This document shows positions 30,724 to 38,294 of a stretch of DNA of 64,000 bases, in pieces. The notes under the pieces were generated by a model. That model did no database searches. It was given only the letters and a program-made list of their open reading frames with translations, and had not been told where the DNA came from. Origin of the DNA: a virus; IMG/VR virus record IMGVR_UViG_3300030113_000006, positions 1-64,000 of that record. One strand, 5' to 3'. A program made the position numbers and the translations under genes. Every line of letters starts with the position of its first letter. Within the stretch, counting starts at the first letter, position 1.

Positions 30724-30969
30724 ATGATTGATCCAACCACATTTAAGGTAATAGTAGGAATTATTGGTATAATAGCGTGCATAGCATCATATTGTTATTA
30801 TGGGAAGGTAAAAAATCCTATAGAACAAGAAGTAGAACAAATTGTTAAAGAAGAAACCGGCATTGATATTGATACCTTTATAGGGCAAGAGCAAACCGCT
30901 ACCACCGCCAACAATACTACTAACAACACCATAGGATCTAGCACAAACAACACAACAAATAATAATTAA
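30724..30969 (+). CDS. Small membrane protein, lysis-associated (holin or spanin candidate)
   Basis: 81 aa from ATG 30724, one base after the stop of the lysozyme-like gene. Residues 7-26 form a single hydrophobic segment with a short periplasmic or cytoplasmic N-terminus, followed by an acidic amphipathic part with Asn-Pro-Ile-Glu-x-Glu and a low-complexity Asn/Thr tail. Such small one-helix proteins next to the endolysin are often holins or spanin subunits, but there is no lipobox. A longer in-frame start at 30559 lies inside the upstream gene and is not used here. Confidence 0.55.
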   Translation: MIDPTTFKVIVGIIGIIACIASYCYYGKVKNPIEQEVEQIVKEETGIDIDTFIGQEQTATTANNTTNNTIGSSTNNTTNNN

Positions 30970-30981
30970 AACAAATTACCT

Positions 30982-31479
30982 ATGTACACAAACAGCCCAA
31001 AGAGTGACGTCACCACAGATGATAACGACTTAGATTATAACATGTTGTATCATGTAGAAACCATGCCAGAATATATCGTGTGGCAAGAAATGATCCGCAG
31101 GTGTTACGAACCAAATCACCCAAGCTATAAAGATTTTGGTGGGATGGGTGCTACTGTGTGCCATACATGGCAAATTGGCTTTGGCACTTTTTTAAATGAT
31201 GTAGGCAGGATGCCATTAGATGGCTCTTACATCCTAGAAAGAATTGATAGCACGCAATCATATAATAAAGATAATTGTAGGTGGCGAGTAACCAGAAGAT
31301 ATAACACAGCAAACACATCAAGTCTACCAATAACAAACTACCCACCAGCAACTATAGCCGTACAACCAATGTTATCAACACCACCAATGTTAAATCTATC
31401 TTCACCCACAGCAAAGGACGGTAAGCATATACCATTACCACCTAAACGGCCTCATAAGATTGGGTGCCGTATACTTTAA
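30982..31479 (+). CDS. HNH-type homing-endonuclease-like protein
   Basis: 165 aa. Residues 30-110 match a phage HNH-like family: Trp-x-x-Met-Ile-x-Arg-Cys-Tyr, Tyr-x-Asp-Phe-Gly-Gly, Val-Cys-x-x-Trp, Tyr-Ile-Leu-Glu-Arg-Ile-Asp and Asn-Cys-Arg-Trp. The stop codon TAA overlaps the ATG of the terminase gene (TAATG), so the two are translationally coupled. Position directly before an intein-bearing terminase is notable, as freestanding endonucleases can promote spread of neighbouring introns or inteins. The C-terminal 50 residues are Pro/Thr-rich and probably disordered. Confidence 0.72.
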   Translation: MYTNSPKSDVTTDDNDLDYNMLYHVETMPEYIVWQEMIRRCYEPNHPSYKDFGGMGATVCHTWQIGFGTFLNDVGRMPLDGSYILERIDSTQSYNKDNCRWRVTRRYNTANTSSLPITNYPPATIAVQPMLSTPPMLNLSSPTAKDGKHIPLPPKRPHKIGCRIL

Positions 31480-33260
31480 TGCCAAAAACCAGCAGCAAAA
31501 GTAGCACTATAGTATCATCAGCATTATTATCATCCCTATCACCCACATTACCATTAAGCGCATCTATAATAAACTACCCTACTTTTAAACCGCGACATTA
31601 TCAACGCGAGTTACTGGATGCTTTCTTTATAGGTAAAAGCAAAAGGTTTTTTTACTTGTGTCACCGTCGCGCCGGCAAAGACATGACGTGTTGGAACTTA
31701 ATGTGGGGGGCGGCACTACAACGGGTAGGCACATACCTTTATCTACTTCCACAGCATAATCAATCAAGGAAGGTAATTTGGAAAGGAATTATAGGAGATG
31801 GGCGTACCTTCTTAGGAATGATACCAAAACAATTAATAAGAAAAGTTAACAATACCAACATGTCAATTGAACTAGTTAACGGATCAATTATACAACTAGG
31901 TGGCGGCAAAAACTTTGATGCCCTTATGGGTACTAACCCAGTAGGTATCGTCCTGTCGGAGTTTGCTTTACATTCCCCAATGGTGCTCGCATACCTTAGT
32001 CCAATTCTAGTAGAAAACGGTGGTTTTCTTATATGCCAAACAACCCCCCGCGGTAAGAACCATGCGTACCAAACGTTTCAGGCGGCGTTACAGGAACCAG
32101 ACTGGTTTGTAAGAAGGTGGACCATAGCTGACACTAAGAAGTTTGACGGTACCCCAGTAATTACGGAGGCACAAATTGAGGCCGAAAGAAGGAGTGGGGT
32201 ATCAGAGGAAATGATTAGGCAAGAGTGGTTCCTAGATTGGGCGGTAGGTAATGTGGGCGCCTACTATACTAGCGAGTTAGATGACTGCGAATATAGTGAA
32301 CGTCTATTAGACTGGCAAATAGACCCACGACTTCCAATTTATACCTTTTGGGATTTGGGTATTTCGGATGCGACCGCTATTTGGTTTATGCAGCCAGATG
32401 GGTACGATCTTAAGATGGTCTATTATTATGAGGCTACTGGGCAAGGATTCTATCATTATGCGTGTAAGCTAGATGAGCTCAAAGGGAGATTTGGGTTTAA
32501 GTATAAATACCACTATGCACCTCATGACGTAAAACAAAGGCATTGGGGGCATAACCCAAGATCTACATTACAACTAGCGGCCGAATGTGGGATTAGTTTC
32601 CTAGTAGTACCAAGGGTAAGTGTTGAGGAGGGTATTCAGGCAGCCAAAGCAATATTTCCTAGTGTTTGGTTTCATCAGACTAATTGTGCGCAAGGTATAG
32701 AAGCCTTAAGGGATTACCATAGAGAGTTTGACGAGGAAAATAGATGTTTTAAGGATAAACCAGCTCATACTTGGTCGAGTAATTGTTTTGCCGGAGACAC
32801 CAAAATATTGACGCGTAATGGAATATATCGAATAATGAATTTACCCAAGGAAGGAGAAATTTTAACAAAATATGGCTGGAAGCAATATATAAATCCAAGG
32901 ATAACACAGAAAAATGCTCAACTTATGGAGGTTGTGTTCAAAGACGGAGTTATAGTGAGATGTACGCCGGAACATTTGTTTTTAACAGAAAAAGGATGGA
33001 AATATGCAAAAAACCTAATGCAACATGAAAATATTGTTGCAACAATTGTAAATCGGCTAAGTATAGAAAGCGTACGAGAACTAAATTGTATTGAAGATGT
33101 TTGGTGTATAACGGTTCCAGGGATAGAACATTTTTCATTAGCTAATGGTGCTGTTGTTCATAATTGTGGAGATTCCTTTAGATATTTTGCAGTTACTTGG
33201 AAAGAGGTATACCAACGGCCAGAAATGAGTGAGCAAACAACATATCAAAGTAATTTCTAG
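31479..33260 (+). CDS. Terminase large subunit precursor with intein
   Basis: Start chosen at the ATG overlapping the HNH stop; the alternative GTG at 31464 has no better site. 593 aa including a 127-aa intein. The ATPase has a Walker A-like Arg-Arg-Ala-Gly-Lys-Asp (63-68) and a Walker B-like strand ending Leu-Ser-Glu (about 155-161). The nuclease has Trp-Asp-Leu-Gly (Asp292) and the final conserved block His-Thr-Trp-Ser-Ser-Asn / Cys-Gly-Asp-Ser-Phe-Arg-Tyr, split by the intein between Asn435 and Cys568 (numbering from this start: intein 436-562, next Cys 563). After splicing the enzyme would be 466 aa and package DNA into the procapsid. Confidence 0.9.
   Translation: MPKTSSKSSTIVSSALLSSLSPTLPLSASIINYPTFKPRHYQRELLDAFFIGKSKRFFYLCHRRAGKDMTCWNLMWGAALQRVGTYLYLLPQHNQSRKVIWKGIIGDGRTFLGMIPKQLIRKVNNTNMSIELVNGSIIQLGGGKNFDALMGTNPVGIVLSEFALHSPMVLAYLSPILVENGGFLICQTTPRGKNHAYQTFQAALQEPDWFVRRWTIADTKKFDGTPVITEAQIEAERRSGVSEEMIRQEWFLDWAVGNVGAYYTSELDDCEYSERLLDWQIDPRLPIYTFWDLGISDATAIWFMQPDGYDLKMVYYYEATGQGFYHYACKLDELKGRFGFKYKYHYAPHDVKQRHWGHNPRSTLQLAAECGISFLVVPRVSVEEGIQAAKAIFPSVWFHQTNCAQGIEALRDYHREFDEENRCFKDKPAHTWSSNCFAGDTKILTRNGIYRIMNLPKEGEILTKYGWKQYINPRITQKNAQLMEVVFKDGVIVRCTPEHLFLTEKGWKYAKNLMQHENIVATIVNRLSIESVRELNCIEDVWCITVPGIEHFSLANGAVVHNCGDSFRYFAVTWKEVYQRPEMSEQTTYQSNF
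32784..33164 (+). other. Mini-intein within terminase
   Basis: 127 codons from Cys1 (Cys-Phe-Ala-Gly-Asp-Thr) to a terminal His-Asn, followed by the +1 Cys. Block A is the Cys-Phe-Ala-Gly-Asp-Thr-Lys-Ile stretch; block B is Cys-Thr-Pro-Glu-His (the Thr-x-x-His motif) near intein residue 57; block F is Val-Trp-Cys-Ile-Thr-Val-Pro; block G ends Val-Val-His-Asn-Cys. All residues needed for splicing are present. It has no homing endonuclease domain. The insertion lies one residue before the conserved Gly-Asp-Ser of the nuclease, so an unspliced terminase nuclease would be inactive. Confidence 0.93.
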
Positions 33261-33384
33261 TTTTTATCTATAAACGAAATACCATTTTAACTATCATTAT
33301 TGCGAGGCCAACAATCACGCCATATTGAATAAAAAATGTAGTTATAATCACATCAAACCATAAAAATTACAAGGAATGTAAAAC

Positions 33385-33570
33385 ATGAGACAACACACAA
33401 TTCACACTTGTTACGATTGTGCTCCTATACCCTTAAGACAGTTTGATTGGACAGCAATACTAGATGGGTATGATGGTAGTAAGGATGCGCCCTCTGGTAA
33501 CGTATGTGGTAAAGGCGCTACAGAGTTAGAAGCCATTAAAGATTTGTTAGAACTGTTAGATAATTATTAA
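33385..33570 (+). CDS. Small conserved phage protein (61 aa)
   Basis: 61 aa with AAGGAATG before the ATG. It has the pattern Phe-Asp-Trp-Thr-Ala, Gly-Asn-Val-Cys-Gly-Lys-Gly-Ala-Thr-Glu-x-Glu-Ala, then an amphipathic C-terminal helix. Similar short proteins with Gly-x-Gly-x-T-E-x-E-A-I are frequent in phages and plasmids; their role is unknown. It may be expressed late after the terminase; it lies just before the giant hairpins. Confidence 0.6.
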   Translation: MRQHTIHTCYDCAPIPLRQFDWTAILDGYDGSKDAPSGNVCGKGATELEAIKDLLELLDNY

Positions 33571-33629
33571 ATACTAAAATTTACTCTATTGTGTTTGCTA
33601 ATACGGCCTGGCCCCATTTGCTAATTTAA

Positions 33630-33713
33630 TTTGGCTCCACCCTAGGCGAGTTAAACCATATGCATAAATTTAAAATTATGCATATGGTTTAACTCGCCTA
33701 GGGTGGAGCCAAA
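33630..33713. repeat. Long perfect inverted repeat (38-bp arms)
   Basis: Arms 33630-33667 and 33676-33713 are exact reverse complements with an 8-base centre that is itself nearly symmetric. The stem includes GC-rich parts with CCTAGG. It is far longer than an ordinary terminator, and could be a cruciform, a phage packaging or recombination site, or an ending for RNA from both sides. Confidence 0.85.
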
Positions 33714-33749
33714 ATAAAAAGTTAAAAGGGGCCAAATTACATTAGCAAA

Positions 33750-33818
33750 CAAATTAATTAATATTAAAAGCCAGTTTAAAACCAGCGTTTAAACTGGCTT
33801 TTAATATTAATTAATTTG
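33750..33818. repeat. Second long perfect inverted repeat (31-bp arms)
   Basis: Arms 33750-33780 and 33788-33818 are exact reverse complements with a 7-base loop (ACCAGCG). The stem is AT-rich except AAAGCCAG. It starts 36 bases after the first repeat. It marks the border between the virion module and the RtcB module. Confidence 0.85.
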
Positions 33819-33991
33819 CTATATACGCCAGCCAAGGAAATATAGCTACAGGAAACAACTGCATATGAAGAATTATATACTATCCAACAAAGAAATCAAA
33901 TCTTATCTATCAAAAAAAACCCACCTTTTCAGTTGCAAAACCAACCAAGCAATTTTCATAAATAATAAACATTCAAAAGCAAGGAAGCTTT

Positions 33992-34342
33992 ATGTCATTG
34001 AGTAGCGGCCAATATAAAGAAGTCACATCAAATCAAATAGCATCAGCATTAAACTTTTTAGACTGTAATTGTAACTACTCAGAATGGATCAAGTCTGGAA
34101 TGGCAATACACTCATGGAGCGCTGGAAATGATGGTTTTTGCTTATGGGATACAGCTATTTCCATGTGTATTTTTGCTGGATATGATCCAAAACAAACTTT
34201 AGTAAAAGTTATAGAAAAATTTGGAGGTAGAATGGAGGTTGTAAAAAAACTTACAAAAGAGCATGATCTTTTAAATTTAAAAGATCAACCAATAGAGTTT
34301 TTACTTGAACTATGGCGAGAGGCTAAAAAACAAAAAAATTAG
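33992..34342 (+). CDS. Stand-alone PriCT-2-like domain protein
   Basis: 116 aa. Residues 12-75 follow the PriCT-2 pattern of primase C-terminal domains (Ala-Leu-x-x-Leu, Tyr-x-x-Trp-Ile-x-x-Gly-Met-Ala-Ile, Gly-x-Asp-Gly-Phe-x-Leu-Trp-Asp), but the usual downstream Lys-containing helices differ and no primase or helicase domain is attached. An AAGGAAG site is 5 bases before the ATG. It lies 14 bases before rtcB in one operon. It may bind DNA or RNA ends. Confidence 0.5.
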   Translation: MSLSSGQYKEVTSNQIASALNFLDCNCNYSEWIKSGMAIHSWSAGNDGFCLWDTAISMCIFAGYDPKQTLVKVIEKFGGRMEVVKKLTKEHDLLNLKDQPIEFLLELWREAKKQKN

Positions 34343-34356
34343 AGAAGTTATAAAAA

Positions 34357-35577
34357 ATGAACAATTATATAGAAATAAATGGATCTACTAATAACCCTAT
34401 TAAAGCATGGATTAAAGGTGTTGAACTTGAAGAGCAGGCAAAACAGCAACTACTTAATATTGCATCGCTTCCTTTTATCCATAACCATATAGCCATAATG
34501 CCAGATGTACATTGGGGGATGGGTGCTACAGTCGGTTCTGTTATTCCTACTATAGGGGCAGTAATTCCTGCTGCAGTAGGGGTTGATATTGGTTGTGGGA
34601 TGATGGCGGTTAAGACTAGTCTAGTTGCGTCTGATTTACCAGATAATCTTTTAACTTTAAGAACAGCAATAGAAAAAGCAATTCCACATGGCAGAACTAA
34701 TAATGGTAGAAGCGGCGATAGGGGAGCATGGGCGCGAGTTCCAGATCATTATGTTAAAGAGTTTGATTTTAAAGGGTTAGATTTGATTGTTGAAAAACAC
34801 CCAAAGATTATGGATGCTGCTAAAAGAGCGCCACATCATATGGGTACTTTAGGTACTGGCAATCATTTTATTGAGATTTGTTTAGATGAAAATAATGCAG
34901 TATGGATAATGTTACATTCTGGATCGAGAGGTGTTGGTAATCGTATTGGTACTTATTTTATAGAATTAGCTAAAGAAGATCTAAAAACAGCTGGTATTAA
35001 TTTGGTTGATGTAGATTTGGCTTATTTAAACGAAGGCACAAAATATTTTGATGATTATATTGAGGCTGTTAGCTGGGCGCAACACTTTGCTAGAATTAAT
35101 AGAGAAATAATGATGCAAGCTTGTATTAAATCTATGCGTAATATTATCAATAAACATTTTTTATGCGATCTTATGGTGGTAAATTGTCATCATAATTATG
35201 TACAAAAAGAATATCATTTTGGTAAAGATGTTTGGTTAACAAGAAAAGGTGCTGTGTGTGCTTCTGAAGGAGTGTTGGGTATTATTCCTGGTAGCATGGG
35301 GGCGCGTTCTTTTATTGTAAAAGGCAAAGGTAATAAAGATTCTTTTGACTCTTGTTCTCACGGAGCAGGTAGAAGGATCTCTAGGAACGAGGCTAAAAGA
35401 AGATATACTCTTAAAGATCATATTAAAGCTACCCAAGGGGTAGAATGTCGTAAAGATCAAGATGTTATCGATGAAACACCGATGGCATATAAAGATATCG
35501 ATAAAGTTATACAAGCTCAATCTGATTTAATTGAGGTTGTACATACTTTAAAACAGGTTTTGTGTGTTAAGGGATAA
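34357..35577 (+). CDS. rtcB: RNA-splicing ligase RtcB
   Basis: 406 aa, full length for bacterial RtcB, which joins 2',3'-cyclic-phosphate or 3'-phosphate ends to 5'-OH ends using GTP. Metal-binding Asp77 and Cys80 lie in Val-Asp-Ile-Gly-Cys-Gly; later come Gly-Thr-Gly-Asn-His-Phe-Ile-Glu-Ile, the Leu-His-Ser-Gly-Ser-Arg-Gly-Val-Gly loop, His-His-Asn-Tyr, Pro-Gly-Ser-Met-Gly, and the Ser-His-Gly-Ala-Gly-Arg loop with the guanylated His. No disabling change is visible. Phage RtcB can repair tRNAs cut by host anticodon nucleases; here it is coupled to a PriCT-2-like gene rather than to rtcA or rtcR. Confidence 0.93.
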   Translation: MNNYIEINGSTNNPIKAWIKGVELEEQAKQQLLNIASLPFIHNHIAIMPDVHWGMGATVGSVIPTIGAVIPAAVGVDIGCGMMAVKTSLVASDLPDNLLTLRTAIEKAIPHGRTNNGRSGDRGAWARVPDHYVKEFDFKGLDLIVEKHPKIMDAAKRAPHHMGTLGTGNHFIEICLDENNAVWIMLHSGSRGVGNRIGTYFIELAKEDLKTAGINLVDVDLAYLNEGTKYFDDYIEAVSWAQHFARINREIMMQACIKSMRNIINKHFLCDLMVVNCHHNYVQKEYHFGKDVWLTRKGAVCASEGVLGIIPGSMGARSFIVKGKGNKDSFDSCSHGAGRRISRNEAKRRYTLKDHIKATQGVECRKDQDVIDETPMAYKDIDKVIQAQSDLIEVVHTLKQVLCVKG

Positions 35578-35712
35578 TGGATGGTTTATATGTCGTAACA
35601 ATACAGTTATAATGTCAACTTCCTGATTATTTTTTTGCAAAAACGTACGATATTGAGTACTATTATTTTATATAAGTTTAATTTAAAATTTTAAACTAAA
35701 AGGATATGAAGC

Positions 35713-35850
35713 ATGGCTACTTTACCAGCAAGCAAAGCAAGATCAAATTTATACAATTTAATAGATGAAGTGTCGATATTGTGCATCATAAAAAACAATA
35801 TATATTGTATAACCAAATACTATGATATTATAAAAATGAGGTTAGCTTAA
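35713..35850 (+). pseudogene. Truncated YefM/Phd-type antitoxin
   Basis: 45 codons with AAAGGAT upstream. Residues 1-21 (Thr-Leu-Pro-Ala-Ser-Lys-Ala-Arg-Ser-Asn-Leu-Tyr-Asn-Leu-Ile-Asp-Glu) match the N-terminal DNA-binding half of YefM antitoxins. After residue 21 the sequence diverges to a short unrelated tail and stops; the toxin-binding C-terminus is missing. No YoeB/RelE-type toxin follows. It may be a relic or a surviving repressor domain. Confidence 0.55.
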
Positions 35851-35878
35851 ATATTAAAGCCACTCATTGTAGGGTAAG

Positions 35879-35899
35879 ATGCGAGTGTAAGGCTCGCAC
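35879..35899 (-). terminator. Short hairpin between antitoxin relic and HD gene
   Basis: TGCGAG and CTCGCA arms with a loop of about 8 bases. It lies beyond the 3' end of the minus-strand HD gene and after the + strand relic. The U-tract is poor on both strands, so a terminator role is uncertain. Confidence 0.35.
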
Positions 35900-35929
35900 C
35901 TCGTTAAACTGTTTCTTATGGTTATATAA

Positions 35930-36628
35930 TTATATATGCAACCCAGCTGAGCACTCACCAATAACACCAATAACACCAATAACACCAGGGTAATATAATT
36001 CAAGATAATTGGCTAGAGGAACAAAATATTTCTCGCTCTCGTTAATAATTTTATTGATTTTATCAACACTTTTGATGTTTATAGTTTGTAGATTGTGTAT
36101 TCTATCTATTAATTTTATTAACAATAAATGTCTTTTTAAAGTTACGCCCAATAAAAACATTAATTCTATAGAGCCAATTTTGTTGTTATTATTTCGATGA
36201 CGAGTTAAAGATTGCACCCCCAAAGTAATTTGTTCACCAAATATCTCTGTGATTTCTTCTGGAGTTATAATTGTATCTTCAATAACATCATGCAAAAGAG
36301 CAATTATTATTGTATCTGTATCAGCATAGTAATCTAATACTATACTGGCTACTTCTATTGGGTGGCAACAATAAGGTTCTCCAGTTTGTCTTTTTTGATC
36401 GCCATGCCACTTGATGGTATACTTAATAGCTTTAGTAATTAGGTTTTCATCCACCACCTTAGTTCTTTTGTTTGTACTCTTGATTTTATTTTTTAAATCG
36501 TATATTGCCAATTGTAATTTATTTAACTTGGCAATATTTGTATTGTTTCGTAATTGGGTGCTGGTAGTCTTGGCATTAGAATTACCATATTGACTAGCGA
36601 TCGTTGTCATGTTGTAATATTTGTGCAT
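35930..36628 (-). CDS. RelA/SpoT-type HD-domain (p)ppGpp hydrolase-like protein
   Basis: 232 aa. After a 60-residue N-terminal extension, it has the SpoT hydrolase signatures: His in the Lys-Trp-His-Gly-Asp-Gln-Lys-Arg block, Gly-Glu-Pro-Tyr-x-x-His-Pro, Leu-Leu-His-Asp-Val-Ile-Glu-Asp (the HD pair) and Asp-Arg-Ile-His-Asn-Leu-Gln-Thr. There is no synthetase, TGS or ACT domain, so it resembles small alarmone hydrolases. It could lower host ppGpp during phage growth. The C-terminus has a Gly-Val-Ile repeat from a 9-bp tandem repeat near 35955-35985. It diverges from the + gene at 36855. Confidence 0.8.
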   Translation of the reverse strand: MHKYYNMTTIASQYGNSNAKTTSTQLRNNTNIAKLNKLQLAIYDLKNKIKSTNKRTKVVDENLITKAIKYTIKWHGDQKRQTGEPYCCHPIEVASIVLDYYADTDTIIIALLHDVIEDTIITPEEITEIFGEQITLGVQSLTRHRNNNNKIGSIELMFLLGVTLKRHLLLIKLIDRIHNLQTINIKSVDKINKIINESEKYFVPLANYLELYYPGVIGVIGVIGECSAGLHI

Positions 36629-36653
36629 GTTAGTCTCAACAGTAGATTAATGT

Positions 36654-36705
36654 GCAGCGAAAGGTTTACGTTTTCGCTGCCAGTGATAGTGGTTTCTATC
36701 ACTGG
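36654..36705. promoter_or_regulatory. Two adjacent hairpins in a divergent intergenic region
   Basis: GCAGCGAAA (36654-36662) pairs with TTTCGCTGC (36672-36680). CCAGTGATAG (36680-36689) pairs with CTATCACTGG (36696-36705). As the flanking genes diverge, these are more likely operator-like sites or leader structures than terminators, unless they end an unseen RNA. Confidence 0.5.
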
Positions 36706-36750
36706 CATTTATATTTTTAGGGTCTATTATCTCATTCATTTATTATATTT

Positions 36751-36779
36751 TTGGCGAAACTATTATGCTAAAATATAAT
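36751..36779 (+). promoter_or_regulatory. Sigma-70-type promoter for the coiled-coil gene
   Basis: TTGGCG at 36751-36756 and a perfect TATAAT at 36774-36779 are separated by 17 bases. The predicted transcript would start near 36786, about 70 bases before the ATG at 36855, consistent with that start and not with the longer frame from 36765. Confidence 0.6.
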
Positions 36780-36854
36780 TATATCATTTACAAGTATAAA
36801 ATTAATCTATACCATAAACAAAACAATTACTCAACTTATAAAAGGATTTTTATC

Positions 36855-37511
36855 ATGATGAAGGAAGATTTTGAAATTGTAGACGGCCCTATCGATAACC
36901 CTGTATCTCCAACAGATATGGCTATAACCCCACGACTATATAATACTGAAAGTGAATCTATTAGTAATCCTGATGAAAATATAGATTCTCCAACAGATAG
37001 GGGTATTATTTCAACTATAAAAGATTTTGCTGGTATAGCATCTAAGGTTACAACTTTAGAAAGCTATTGTAGCAATATGTTAAATAAATTACACGTTAGA
37101 TTGTCTGATATTGAAAATACCCTACCACAAAGGGTAACAGTTATAGAAAATACCTTATTGGGGAAGATTGCAGCATTAGAAGCTGGATTACCACAACAAG
37201 TTGCAGCATTAGAGCAACAAGTAGCTACATTAATAGGGTCATTAGGTAGCCTTGGGGTTACACCTGCTGCTTCTACTACATCGGGCGCATCTTCTGCATC
37301 AGCAACACCATCGATATCGATTCCAGTAACCCCAATTACATCTCCCGCAGTAGAACCAATGCCAGCACCAGTTACCTTCCTTGCTCCTATTGCTACATGT
37401 GATAGTTCTAGCACACCCGTAGTGGCTGCACCTGTAGAAGGTGATAGCGCACCAGCCATACAAACTGTTAGCAGATCGCTATATTCAAAGCTTGGCTTGA
37501 AGAGGTTATAA
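36855..37511 (+). CDS. Hypothetical coiled-coil protein with Pro/Ser/Thr-rich tail
   Basis: 218 aa from ATG 36855, which has AAAAGGAT 8 bases upstream. Residues 10-50 are acidic, with a repeated Asp-Asn/Ser-Pro-x-Asp/Thr motif. Residues 60-130 form a leucine-rich coiled coil containing repeats of Ala-Leu-Glu and Leu-Pro-Gln-x-Val. Residues 135-200 are Pro/Thr/Ser/Ala-rich. No known domain. Coiled coil plus disordered tail suggests a scaffolding or secreted protein, but nothing proves export. Confidence 0.6.
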   Translation: MMKEDFEIVDGPIDNPVSPTDMAITPRLYNTESESISNPDENIDSPTDRGIISTIKDFAGIASKVTTLESYCSNMLNKLHVRLSDIENTLPQRVTVIENTLLGKIAALEAGLPQQVAALEQQVATLIGSLGSLGVTPAASTTSGASSASATPSISIPVTPITSPAVEPMPAPVTFLAPIATCDSSSTPVVAAPVEGDSAPAIQTVSRSLYSKLGLKRL

Positions 37512-37533
37512 GATATAATTTGTAATTAACCAT

Positions 37534-37581
37534 GTCACAACAACACAAGTTAGTGTTAATGCTAATTGTGTTGTCGTGATA
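37534..37581. terminator. Bidirectional terminator-like hairpin
   Basis: A stem of about 19 pairs with a few mismatches and an 8-base loop lies between two converging genes (ending at 37511 and 37643). The core arms are ACAACACAAGTTAG and CTAATTGTGTTGT. No strong U-tract is seen. Confidence 0.5.
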
Positions 37582-37642
37582 CCCGTACAGTCAATTGGTT
37601 AACAGCATAAGAATATGATAAGGGGATATCATTAAATACTTA

Positions 37643-37948
37643 TTATGCGTTGTCTTGCGGTTTGTACATGCCGTCGTGATTTGCTAGGTTAGCTTCAACA
37701 GCTTCTCCCATATGCATTATTTGTGCGCACCGACTACATAAAAAGGTACTTCCCGCCCAGTGTGATGACCACGTTTGAGCTCCCGCCAGTATAAATTTAT
37801 GATACCCATTTTTACTTTTGCCACATGTAAGCCTATTATTCCAGTGCGTACCCTTATCGTTTACTGAACTAGGTACTAGGCTTATGACCGTCGTTGGTTT
37901 GACGGCTTCTACTATTGCAGTTGCTGGTACTGGTATTTGATTATCCAT
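37643..37948 (-). CDS. Hypothetical zinc-binding-like protein (101 aa)
   Basis: 101 aa with AAGGATG before the ATG. Cys42 and a later Cys-Ser-Arg-Cys pair (about 71-74) followed by His could bind one metal ion. The middle is aromatic and His-rich. It ends the minus-strand block that includes the ssDNA-binding-like and ERF-like genes, so a role in DNA recombination or its control is possible. Confidence 0.55.
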   Translation of the reverse strand: MDNQIPVPATAIVEAVKPTTVISLVPSSVNDKGTHWNNRLTCGKSKNGYHKFILAGAQTWSSHWAGSTFLCSRCAQIMHMGEAVEANLANHDGMYKPQDNA

Positions 37949-38056
37949 AGAGCATCCTTGCTATTATATTGATTGTATAATTGTATGTTTACAAAGTTAT
38001 ATATATTGCTAGTTACAAGTATGATTATGTAACTATGAGTGGTTGTAATTATGTTG

Positions 38057-38239
38057 TTATACTTGTTCTTCTCCTAACTTAAGGATACTATCTCTTATTT
38101 TATAAATCCTAGTAGCTAGCACAAGATCATACGCTTCAACTTCCCTACAACAATCATCTAGCGCTTCGGCTATTAGATCTAGGGCGTGTCCAGGGTATAT
38201 CTTGTTAGTAATTGCTAGCTCATCCTTTATTATATCCAT
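38057..38239 (-). CDS. Small helical protein (60 aa)
   Basis: 60 aa, preceded by GGAGG 6 bases before the ATG. It is predicted to be two or three acidic helices with Cys-Cys in the middle. No family is recognised. It is 55 bases downstream of the SSB-like gene in the same operon. Confidence 0.6.
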   Translation of the reverse strand: MDIIKDELAITNKIYPGHALDLIAEALDDCCREVEAYDLVLATRIYKIRDSILKLGEEQV

Positions 38240-38294
38240 ATAGCCTCCATTAAGATTAAAATAATAATATAGTATTCTAAAATGGGTGGCGCAA

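Larger units (their letters stand above)
33571..33991. other. Non-coding junction with long hairpins
   Basis: No coding sequence is supported. It holds the two hairpins described separately. Around them, 33594-33616 and 33735-33757 form an imperfect outer arm pair (both with GTTTGCTAAT and TGGCCCC in reverse complement), so the left hairpin is nested in a larger inverted repeat. The last 150 bases are an AT-rich leader for the gene at 33992. Confidence 0.7.

Noticed and set aside
33630-33818. CRISPR array or insertion sequence at the long hairpins
   Set aside because: There are no regularly spaced direct repeats and no transposase; the structures are single inverted repeats.
35879-35899. tRNA fragment
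   Set aside because: A six-base stem alone, with no D or T arm or anticodon stem. No complete tRNA was found in the window.
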